DNA from: Thermocrinis sp.
GTDB taxonomy: Bacteria; Aquificota; Aquificia; Aquificales; Aquificaceae
DNA: 12,063 nucleotides
Assembly: GCA_009903855.1 (NCBI GenBank)
Contig: WYEK01000064.1
Location: 1-12,063 of the forward strand
Direction: 5' to 3'
Each line of letters starts with the position of its first letter. The stretch's first letter is position 1. The position numbers were made by a program, and so were the translations under genes. The notes under the pieces were generated by a model that saw only the letters and a list, made by a program, of their open reading frames with translations, had not been told where the DNA came from and did not search any database. Positions 6,075 through 12,063 of this stretch are shown here, piece by piece.

Positions 6075-6862
6075 TAAAGGTTCATCCAACTGCGATCCTT
6101 TTGGGAGATGTGCAATTGGAAGAGGATGTTGAGATAGGTCCCTTTTGCCTGTTGGAGGGAAGCATCAGAATAGGCAGAGGCACCAAGTTAGGTGCAAGGG
6201 TCAGCATAAAGGGAAGGGTCCAAATCGGGGAAAACTGCAAAATCTACGACGGTGCCATAATAGGAGAGGAGCCTCAGCATCTGAAGTACCAAGGGGAAGA
6301 TACGGAAGTGATAATAGGCAACAGGGTGCTTATAAGGGAGTACGCCACCATCCACAGGGGCACACCCTTTGGGACCGGAAAGACCATTATAGAGGACGAT
6401 GTTATGCTAATGGCGTACACCCATGTAGCCCACGATTGTGTGGTGAAAAGGGGAGCCATAATGGCAAACTGTGCTACCCTGGGTGGGCATGTGGAGGTAG
6501 GGGAGTACGCCTTCATAGGTGGGCTATCCGCAGTACATCAGTGGGCGAGGGTAGGAGACTATGCCATGGTTGGTGGTGTGTCTGGAGTTTCTTTGGATGT
6601 GCCACCCTTTACCCGAGCATCCGGACAGCATGCCCACCTTTACGGCATAAACACCGTGGGCTTGGAAAGGAGGGGCTTTTCAAAGGAAACCATAAACATT
6701 CTAAAGAGGGCTTACCGCATACTCTTTAGAAGCGGTCTTTTGAGGAAGGAGGCCATAGAAAAAGTCCTCAGCGAGTTCCCAGACAGTCTTGAGGTCAAGA
6801 AGTTAGTGGAGTTTTTACAGGGCAGTAAAAGGGGTGTGGCAAGGGATGCGGGTAAGGGATAA
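6071..6862 (+). CDS. lpxA: UDP-N-acetylglucosamine acyltransferase
   Basis: Transfers a 3-hydroxyacyl chain from acyl carrier protein to UDP-GlcNAc, the first step of lipid A synthesis, in the cytosol. The 263 residues begin with a left-handed beta-helix of hexapeptide repeats (VHPTAILLGD, IGPFCLLEG, IGRGTKLG, IGENCKIYDGAIIG) and end in a helical domain (about 196-263). The catalytic base is His121 in THVAHDC, equivalent to E. coli His125, and His187 in SGQHAHLYG matches E. coli His191. At the acyl-length ruler position (E. coli Gly173) this protein has Gly169; with a Gly here a long chain such as C14 could fit, which is an inference. YRILFRSGL and GLERRGFSKE are family signatures. A Shine-Dalgarno GGGAG (6059-6063) lies inside the previous gene, 7 bases before the ATG. 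lpxD, fabZ and lpxB are not adjacent. Confidence 0.96.
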   Translation: MIKVHPTAILLGDVQLEEDVEIGPFCLLEGSIRIGRGTKLGARVSIKGRVQIGENCKIYDGAIIGEEPQHLKYQGEDTEVIIGNRVLIREYATIHRGTPFGTGKTIIEDDVMLMAYTHVAHDCVVKRGAIMANCATLGGHVEVGEYAFIGGLSAVHQWARVGDYAMVGGVSGVSLDVPPFTRASGQHAHLYGINTVGLERRGFSKETINILKRAYRILFRSGLLRKEAIEKVLSEFPDSLEVKKLVEFLQGSKRGVARDAGKG

Positions 6863-6873
6863 TTTATTAAAAG

Positions 6874-8868
6874 ATGGTTCAAACGGAGGAGACCTTTAGG
6901 CTTTCCACCAACTTAAAGCCTGCGGGAGACCAGCCCAAGGCTATTGAGGAACTTTTGGACAACCTCCTGCGGGGTGTAAAGGACCAAGTGCTCCTTGGTG
7001 CCACCGGCACAGGAAAAACCTTCACCATAGCCAATGTGATAGCCAAATATGGAAAGCCTACCCTTATAATTGCCCACAACAAGATCCTCGCTGCACAGCT
7101 CTACAGAGAATTAAAAGAGCTTTTCCCTCACAACCGGGTTGAATACTTTATCTCTTATTACGATTACTACCAGCCGGAGGCATACATACCCGAGAAGGAC
7201 CTGTACATAGAAAAGGACGCATCCATAAACGAAATACTGGAACGCTACAGACACTCCGCCACCATAGCGGTTCTGGAGAGGAGGGATGTAATTGTAGTGG
7301 CGTCTGTTTCCTGTATATACGGACTTGGCTCGCCCCACGCCTACTACTCTATGAGAATACCCTTAGAGGTGGGAAAAAGGATAAGCCAAAGCAAGCTGGC
7401 AAGGATGCTGGTGGAGATAGGGTACGAAAGGAACGATTACTCCATAAAGAGGGCAACCTTTTCCTTCAGAGGTTCTGCCTTGGAGATCATCCCCTCCGAC
7501 ATGGAGGACCAAATTATCAGGGTGGAGTTTTGGGACGACGAAATAGAGAGCATAAGCCTTTTGGATGCCTTCAACAGAAACAAGCTAAAGGAACTCCAAA
7601 AGGTGGTGCTCTTCCCCGCATCCCACTACATAGCACCCCGGGACATCATAGAGTCTGCCTTAGAGCAGATAGAGAGGGACCTGCACGAGAGGGTAAAGTG
7701 GTTCAAGGATCAGGGAAGGCTCGTAGAAGCCCAAAGGCTCTATCAGAGAACTATGCACGATATAGAAATGATCAGAGAACTTGGACACTGCAAAGGAATA
7801 GAGAACTACTCCAGATATTTTGAAGGCAGACAGCCGGGACAACCTCCCTACACCTTGCTTGACTATTTCCCCGAGGACTTTCTGCTCATAATAGACGAGT
7901 CCCACGTAACCATTCCCCAAATAAGGGCTATGTATAACGGAGACAGGTCCCGCAAAGAAAAACTGGTGGAGTATGGCTGGAGATTGCCCTCCGCCTTAGA
8001 CAACAGACCGCTAAAGTTTGAAGAGTTTTTGGAGAGGATCAACCAAGCCATATACGTTTCCGCCACACCAGGACCGTGGGAGATAGAAAGAAGTAAAGGT
8101 GTAGTGGTGGAGCAGATCGTCAGACCTACGGGACTTTTGGACCCACAGGTGGAAGTTAGACCCACCGCAGGGCAGTTGGAGGACCTGGTCAGAGAAATTC
8201 AGGAAAGAAAGAAGAGAAAAGAGAGGGCACTTGTGCTAACCACCACCAAAAGGCTCGCAGAGGAGGTATCCGAATACCTTCAGGAGAGGAACATAAAAGC
8301 CAAGTATATGCACTCAGAACTTGACGCCATAGAGAGGGCAAAGATAGTAAAAGAGCTGAGAGAGGGAAGCATTGATGTGATAGTGGGAGTTAATCTGCTT
8401 AGGGAAGGCTTAGACTTGCCCGAGGTCTCTTTGGTTGCCATTTTGGAGGCAGACAAGGAGGGCTTTTTGAGAAGCTACACATCGCTCATTCAGATGATAG
8501 GAAGGGCTGCAAGGAACATAAACGGCAAAGCCATCCTTTACGCGGACCGTATAACCCCTTCCATGCAAAAGGCCATAGAGGAAACCAACAGAAGGAGAGA
8601 AATTCAAGAGAAATACAACAGAGAGCACGGAATAACTCCCAAGAGTATAGTAAAGCCCGTAAAGGAACTCTTAGCCATAGAGGAGCTGGACTATGTGCGC
8701 CTACCGTTAAAGCTACCCAAGGACATAAAGAGCGAGGAAGACCTCATAGAAAAGATCAGCCGTCTGGAAAAGGAGATGTGGGAGTGTGCAAAAAGGTGGG
8801 AGTTTGAGAAGGCGGCAAAGCTGAGGGATGAGGTCAAAAAACTCAGAGAGCTTTTGAACCTGGTATGA
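6874..8868 (+). CDS. uvrB: Excinuclease ABC subunit B
   Basis: Damage-verifying helicase-like subunit of nucleotide excision repair; it loads from UvrA2B and recruits UvrC. The 664 residues are full length. Walker A is GATGTGKT (42-49), the DNA-clamping beta-hairpin is YYDYYQPEAYIP (95-106), the DEAD-like box is DESH (341-344), motif V is in VGVNLLREGLDLPEVSL, and motif VI is QMIGRAARN. The C-terminal UVR domain that contacts UvrC is at about 622-664 (LEKEMWECAKRWEFEKAAKL). It starts 11 bases after the lpxA stop; AAGGGA in the last lpxA codons (6854-6859) may serve as a distant ribosome-binding site. Its stop overlaps the ispD start. uvrA and uvrC are not in the window. Confidence 0.98.
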   Translation: MVQTEETFRLSTNLKPAGDQPKAIEELLDNLLRGVKDQVLLGATGTGKTFTIANVIAKYGKPTLIIAHNKILAAQLYRELKELFPHNRVEYFISYYDYYQPEAYIPEKDLYIEKDASINEILERYRHSATIAVLERRDVIVVASVSCIYGLGSPHAYYSMRIPLEVGKRISQSKLARMLVEIGYERNDYSIKRATFSFRGSALEIIPSDMEDQIIRVEFWDDEIESISLLDAFNRNKLKELQKVVLFPASHYIAPRDIIESALEQIERDLHERVKWFKDQGRLVEAQRLYQRTMHDIEMIRELGHCKGIENYSRYFEGRQPGQPPYTLLDYFPEDFLLIIDESHVTIPQIRAMYNGDRSRKEKLVEYGWRLPSALDNRPLKFEEFLERINQAIYVSATPGPWEIERSKGVVVEQIVRPTGLLDPQVEVRPTAGQLEDLVREIQERKKRKERALVLTTTKRLAEEVSEYLQERNIKAKYMHSELDAIERAKIVKELREGSIDVIVGVNLLREGLDLPEVSLVAILEADKEGFLRSYTSLIQMIGRAARNINGKAILYADRITPSMQKAIEETNRRREIQEKYNREHGITPKSIVKPVKELLAIEELDYVRLPLKLPKDIKSEEDLIEKISRLEKEMWECAKRWEFEKAAKLRDEVKKLRELLNLV

Positions 8869-9494
8869 AAAGGAGCGTTATACTCCTTGCGGGAGGTGAA
8901 GGAAGTAGGTTTGGCACAAAAAAGCAGTATATTCTACTTGGTGGAAAGCCCCTTTACATGCACTCTTTGGAGAAGGTATTGGACCTCTTTGAGGAGGTTA
9001 TCTTAGTATTGCCGGAGGAGGACCTGCAAAAGATAAAGGTGCCACCAAAGGTTAAAAAGGTAGCGGGAGGAAAGGAAAGACAGGACTCTGTCCTTGAGGG
9101 CATCCTGGAGGCGGAGGGAGATATAGTGATCGTTCACGACTGTGCCAGACCCTTTGCCAGCAGAGAGCTCTTTTTAAAGGTGTCTGAGCTCGGAGACTTT
9201 GAAGGAAAGATCTGTGCCCTACCCGTCAGGGACACCCTAAAGCAGGTCTCGGAAGGTATGGTGATAAGAACCATTGACAGGACAGGTCTTTGGCATTCAC
9301 AAACACCTCAAGCCTTCTTAAGAAAGGTTCTCTTGGAATGCCACTTTAGGGCAAGGAGCGAAGGCTTTTTTGCCACGGATGACGCCATGCTTTTGGAAAG
9401 GTATGGCTACAGGGTAGGTGTGGTTATGGGCGAGCCCACTAACATAAAGATCACATACCCAGAGGACCTTACCCTTGCCCAAAGGCTACTTTAA
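8865..9494 (+). CDS. ispD: 2-C-methyl-D-erythritol 4-phosphate cytidylyltransferase
   Basis: Couples MEP with CTP to give CDP-methylerythritol in the non-mevalonate isoprenoid pathway. The 209 residues show the nucleotidyltransferase loop LAGGEGSRFGTKKQY (Arg15, Lys20), the metal/CTP-binding VHDCARPF (Asp92, Arg95), RTIDRTGLWHSQTPQAF (Arg139, substrate-binding), TDDAMLLERYG, and NIKITYPEDL with Lys195. It is somewhat shorter than E. coli IspD (236) but complete. No IspF domain is fused. The ATG sits in an ATGA overlap with the uvrB stop, with only a weak upstream GGT, so it probably relies on coupled translation. It is the last gene of the plus-strand run; its TAA and the stop of proB on the other strand share the bases TTAA (9491-9494). 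Confidence 0.95.
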   Translation: MKRSVILLAGGEGSRFGTKKQYILLGGKPLYMHSLEKVLDLFEEVILVLPEEDLQKIKVPPKVKKVAGGKERQDSVLEGILEAEGDIVIVHDCARPFASRELFLKVSELGDFEGKICALPVRDTLKQVSEGMVIRTIDRTGLWHSQTPQAFLRKVLLECHFRARSEGFFATDDAMLLERYGYRVGVVMGEPTNIKITYPEDLTLAQRLL

Positions 9495-10549
9495 AACACC
9501 ACCATATAGTCCCTGTGCACCGCCTCCTCTTTGGTGGTCTTCAAAATACGCCTAACCTCCTCCCCCTTCTTTCCAAGAACCCTCCTTAGCTCCTCAGAGG
9601 AAAAGTTGGTTTTGCCCTTGCCCACCAGCAGACCATCCTCCGTATAGATCACCACCACATCACCACGCTGAAAGCTACCCTCCACCCTCTTTATACCCGC
9701 AGGAAGCAGGCTTTTGCCAGATTTGAGGGCCTTAAAGGCACCCTCATCTATGTAAAGGGCACCCCTTGGCTTTTCCACCATAGCCAACAGTTTTTTGCCC
9801 TGCCTTGGTGGAGGTAGAGGCTTAAAGTAGGTACCCTTTGTCCTGCCCTGTAGGATCTCCTCCAAGGAGTCTTCCTTTCCGGTTATGACCACCGGAATTC
9901 CCAAACGGACCGCAATCTTGGTGGCGGTAAGTTTGCTGAGCATTCCGCCGGTGCCGTAGGTGGAATTGACCCCTCTAACAAAGGCAAAGGCTGAATCCAC
10001 ATCCTCCACAAAGGGAATCACTTGGTCTTGGTGGTCTCTGAGCCCCCCTGCGGTAGATAGGATCACCAAAAGGTTCGCCTGAAGCATAAAGGCGGTATGC
10101 ACCGCAAGAAAGTCGTTGTCGCCAAAGAGAAGCTCCTCCACAGCCACCGCATCGTTCTCGTTGATCACTGGCACCGCACCCACCTCCAAGAGCTTTTCCA
10201 AGGCATTCTTAGCGTTCTCAAACTTGTGTTTGTCGGTGAACACATCGGAGGTCAAAAGCACCTGGGCGGGCACCAGCTTATAGTTGGAAAAGACAAGGTC
10301 GTAAAGATGAATGAGATAAGCCTGCCCAATGCCCGCCAAGGCTTGCTTTTCCACCAAACTCTTTGGTCTTTCTGTTAAGTTCAACTTCTTTAGACCACAG
10401 AGCACCGCACCGGAGGAGACTATAACCACCTCATTTCCCAAGGCTTTTAGCCTCTTTATTTCTCTGCCCAGCTTGCTGATGAGACTGAGGTCTATATCTC
10501 CCTCCTCTGTTTGGATAAGGTTTGAGCCTATTTTAACCACGAGCCTCAT
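9491..10549 (-). CDS. proB: Glutamate 5-kinase with C-terminal PUA domain
   Basis: Phosphorylates L-glutamate to gamma-glutamyl phosphate, the committed step of proline synthesis. The amino-acid kinase domain (about 1-250) shows VVKIGSN (Lys6), IVSSGAVLCG (44-52), INENDAV (Asn130-Asp133), FGDNDFLAVH, and GTGGMLSKLTATKIA (199-213). LSTAGGL stands where many homologues have LTDxxGL. Residues about 265-345 form a PUA domain (GALYIDEGAFKALKSGKSLLPAGI), as in E. coli ProB. The total of 352 is close to the usual 365. The ATG at 10549 lies within the end of the GNAT gene (17-base overlap) and follows GGAAG almost directly; a GTG three codons downstream is an alternative start. proA does not follow. 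It is the last gene of the lolA-GNAT-proB operon and ends inside the TTAA shared with ispD. Confidence 0.96.
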   Translation of the reverse strand: MRLVVKIGSNLIQTEEGDIDLSLISKLGREIKRLKALGNEVVIVSSGAVLCGLKKLNLTERPKSLVEKQALAGIGQAYLIHLYDLVFSNYKLVPAQVLLTSDVFTDKHKFENAKNALEKLLEVGAVPVINENDAVAVEELLFGDNDFLAVHTAFMLQANLLVILSTAGGLRDHQDQVIPFVEDVDSAFAFVRGVNSTYGTGGMLSKLTATKIAVRLGIPVVITGKEDSLEEILQGRTKGTYFKPLPPPRQGKKLLAMVEKPRGALYIDEGAFKALKSGKSLLPAGIKRVEGSFQRGDVVVIYTEDGLLVGKGKTNFSSEELRRVLGKKGEEVRRILKTTKEEAVHRDYMVVF

Positions 10550-11012
10550 CTTCCAACCGTTTAGTCATCCTGATCCAATAGTTAAACCTATCCCTCTCTT
10601 CAAAGCCGTGCTTTTTATAAAATTCTATAGCCCTTATGTTCTCGTCACCAACCCAGAGCTCCGCCAGAGGCAGACCCCTCTCCTTAAAGTATTCAAGGGC
10701 TTTCTCCAAAAGCTTTTTCCCAATGCCCTTATTTCTGTACTCGGGTAGAACCACCAGCTCGTGTATGGCACCCACCACCTTGCCTTCCCTCTTGCTAAAC
10801 CAATTCCCGTCCGCTGCCACAAACCCTACCTTTTTACCATCCACCTCCGCCACAAAAACACCCGCCACATCCCTCCTAAAGAGCCAGTTAAGGTAAGCGA
10901 GCACATCCTCCCTGTGGGTGTAAGAGTATTCCTCAAGTCCAGCGTAGCCCTCCAAGTATATGTTGGCTAATTCCTCTATGTCCTCTGTGGTCGCCCTTTC
11001 CACCTTAACCAT
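10533..11012 (-). CDS. GNAT-family N-acetyltransferase, acceptor unknown
   Basis: An acetyl-CoA-dependent acyltransferase of unknown acceptor. The 159 residues form one GNAT fold: beta1/alpha1 at VERATTEDIEELANIYLEGY, beta2-3 at AGVFVAEVDGKKVGFVAAD, beta4 plus the pyrophosphate-binding loop at HELVVLPEYRNKGIGKKLLE (Arg93-Asn-Lys-Gly-Ile-Gly98), and motif B at NIRAIEFYKKHGFEERDRFN. The closing stretch NYWIRMTKRL is also typical. It resembles RimI-type and small-molecule acetyltransferases alike, and nothing around it identifies a substrate. It begins 4 bases after the lolA stop and overlaps proB by 17 bases, so all three are probably cotranscribed and coupled. Confidence 0.88.
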   Translation of the reverse strand: MVKVERATTEDIEELANIYLEGYAGLEEYSYTHREDVLAYLNWLFRRDVAGVFVAEVDGKKVGFVAADGNWFSKREGKVVGAIHELVVLPEYRNKGIGKKLLEKALEYFKERGLPLAELWVGDENIRAIEFYKKHGFEERDRFNYWIRMTKRLEDEARG

Positions 11013-11016
11013 ACGC

Positions 11017-11622
11017 TCAGTAGACCCTTTTTACCTTAACATTGGATGGCAGTTGTAGTTTAAAAAGACCTTGCGAAGGACTAAAGTTTGTGCGCACCTC
11101 TAAAAACTCTATCTCTGTAATAGTTCCATCCTTTTCCTCTATGCGAACCAACCTTGGCGTTCCATCCCGGTCCGCATGAACCAAAACTCTATGAAAGAAC
11201 TCGTCATTAACCTTGGGCTTTAAGACAAAAAAGTTCTTCCCTTCCCTTTCAATCTCACCCACCAGATCAAAGACCTCCCCCAGTGGCTTTGATACCAAAA
11301 GCAAAGACTCTACCACTGGAGATTGATTCTTCTCCATACTGTCTATTAGGGCGTTGCCCTGGGCTGGATAGTAAAGAACAACCTCCCTTCCGTCGGAAAC
11401 GATAATCATCTTCTCCGGCTGTTCGTACTCTATGCGGAACTTTCCACCCTTTTGGGCATAAAAGAAGCCTTTTGCTACATCCTCCTTTGTACGCCAAGTG
11501 TATTTGGTCTTTTGCACAAAGGAAACTTTTATTGTGTTGATCTGGGCAAGCCTTTTTTCAAGCTGTTCAAAGCTCTGGGCAAAAACAAAAAGGGGGAACA
11601 GTAGCAAAACAAATAGTATCAT
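11017..11622 (-). CDS. lolA: LolA-type periplasmic outer-membrane lipoprotein carrier
   Basis: Periplasmic chaperone expected to carry lipoproteins from the LolCDE transporter to the outer membrane. Of 201 residues the first 15 form a short signal peptide (MILFVLLLFPLFVFA, predicted cut before Gln16) followed by a LolA-like fold. Family blocks are IKVSFVQKTKYTWRTKEDVAKG, GKFRIEYEQPEKMIIVSDGR, VVLYYPAQGNALI and SPVVESLLL. The signal has no Lys or Arg before the hydrophobic core, which is unusual. Extending the frame upstream meets a stop (TGA at 11652-11650) with no ATG, GTG or TTG in between, so ATG 11622 is the only start. No Shine-Dalgarno precedes it; the ATG follows a TAAAAT box by 8 bases. 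It heads the operon with the GNAT gene and proB. Confidence 0.88.
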   Translation of the reverse strand: MILFVLLLFPLFVFAQSFEQLEKRLAQINTIKVSFVQKTKYTWRTKEDVAKGFFYAQKGGKFRIEYEQPEKMIIVSDGREVVLYYPAQGNALIDSMEKNQSPVVESLLLVSKPLGEVFDLVGEIEREGKNFFVLKPKVNDEFFHRVLVHADRDGTPRLVRIEEKDGTITEIEFLEVRTNFSPSQGLFKLQLPSNVKVKRVY

Positions 11623-11642
11623 AGGGTAATATTTTAAGCATG
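11620..11642. promoter_or_regulatory. Compact bidirectional promoter between lolA and nnrE
   Basis: Only 17 bases separate the two divergent start codons. On the minus strand GCTTAAAATATTACCCTATG carries TAAAAT (11636-11631), then 8 bases and the lolA ATG. On the plus strand TAATAT (11627-11632) is followed by 7 bases and the nnrE ATG. The two -10-like boxes overlap by two bases, and both mRNAs would be leaderless or nearly so. Any -35 contacts must fall inside the opposite coding region; none matches TTGACA well. The minus-strand block is 18/20 identical to the hemB start region. Promoter function is inferred. Confidence 0.55.
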
Positions 11643-12063
11643 AAGGTCCTCAATTCAGAGGAAATGTCCCTTGCGGACAGAAAAACCATACAAGAGCTTG
11701 GTGTTCCTTCCCTTGTGTTAATGGAAAACGCATCCTTGGCGGTGGCGAGGGTAATCAAGCAGAGGTTCCCAGAAGGTTCAAAGGTCCTTGTGTTAGTGGG
11801 CAAAGGAAACAACGGAGGAGATGGGCTCGCCTGTGCAAGGCATTTAAAACTCTGGGGCTATCGGGTGGATGTGTTCCTTGTGTTTGGTGAGGTAAAGGGA
11901 GATGCACTATTTCAACTCAACCTCCTGCGGGCTTTAGGAGTGGAGCCTCTGAAGGAGCTTCCACCCTTGGAAGATTACCACCTTATTGTAGATGCCATCT
12001 TTGGCACGGGCTTTCAGCCGCCGGTGAAACCACCCGCAGAGGCAATAATAAAAACCTTAGAAA
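11640..12063 (+). CDS. nnrE: NAD(P)H-hydrate epimerase (YjeF N-terminal domain), 3'-truncated by the window edge
   Basis: Epimerises the R and S forms of hydrated NAD(P)H so that the partner dehydratase can repair them. The frame starts MKVLNSEEMSLADRKTIQEL and runs open to the window end (141 codons). It shows LVLMENAS, the nucleotide-binding GKGNNGGDGLACARHL and the metal-site region DAIFGTGF, all standard for the YjeF_N fold. In many bacteria this domain is fused to the ADP/ATP-dependent dehydratase NnrD in a protein of about 500 residues; whether that is so here lies beyond the window. There is no Shine-Dalgarno at normal spacing (AGGG at 11623-11626 is 13 bases away), consistent with leaderless initiation. 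It is transcribed away from lolA across a 17-base spacer. Confidence 0.93.
   Translation, partial: MKVLNSEEMSLADRKTIQELGVPSLVLMENASLAVARVIKQRFPEGSKVLVLVGKGNNGGDGLACARHLKLWGYRVDVFLVFGEVKGDALFQLNLLRALGVEPLKELPPLEDYHLIVDAIFGTGFQPPVKPPAEAIIKTLE

Noticed and set aside
11567..11812. Minus-strand reading frame (MLKILPYDTI) crossing the lolA-nnrE spacer
   Set aside because: It lies antisense to the clear nnrE coding region and runs out of frame into lolA, with no family features.
1..12063. CRISPR array, tRNA/rRNA genes, transposases, attachment sites
   Set aside because: No spaced direct repeats, cloverleaf-like segments, transposase motifs or integrase genes were seen; the window is almost fully covered by housekeeping genes.

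Overview
The window looks like a chromosomal, housekeeping segment from a thermophilic, outer-membrane-bearing bacterium. My best guess is the Aquificales (Hydrogenobacter/Thermocrinis-like). This rests on the tightly packed and functionally scrambled operons, heavy use of ATA (Ile) and AGG/AGA (Arg) codons, Lys/Glu-rich compact proteins, and the coexistence of lipid A synthesis, LPS export, LolA and the MEP pathway. No rRNA, tRNA, CRISPR array, insertion sequence or phage gene was seen, and no gene-free stretch exceeds 60 bases.

Layout from left to right. (1) The 3' part of tpiA (+) runs tail-to-tail into a minus-strand hemB-lptF/G operon, overlapping it by 51 bases. (2) A 58-base divergent spacer separates hemB (-) from sucC (+). 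(3) A five-gene plus-strand run follows from 3862 to 9494: a shortened molybdopterin-oxidoreductase-like protein, a CinA/PncC protein without its MoCF head, lpxA, uvrB and ispD. Neighbours overlap by ATGA at three of the four junctions. (4) This run meets a minus-strand operon, lolA-GNAT-proB, and the two share a TTAA at which both stop codons overlap. (5) A 17-base divergent spacer separates lolA (-) from nnrE (+), which runs off the right edge.

By function, the genes cover glycolysis/gluconeogenesis (tpiA), C4 carboxylate/CoA metabolism, probably in the TCA or reductive TCA cycle (sucC), tetrapyrroles (hemB), isoprenoids (ispD), proline (proB), envelope building (lpxA, lptF/G, lolA), DNA repair (uvrB) and nicotinamide nucleotide salvage or repair (pncC-like, nnrE). 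No single pathway links them, so the operons probably reflect shared growth-linked expression.

Three points deserve a second look. First, the 514-residue molybdopterin-family protein keeps a perfect [4Fe-4S] motif and the C-terminal cofactor-binding domain but seems to lack the segment carrying the molybdenum ligand. Second, it is translationally coupled to a headless CinA. Third, a nearly identical sequence block, GCTTAAAATWTTMCCCTATG, lies over the start codons of hemB and lolA, with a related copy before the molybdopterin-family gene. It implies a shared promoter type giving leaderless or nearly leaderless mRNAs, in contrast to sucC, which has a classical -10 box and Shine-Dalgarno.
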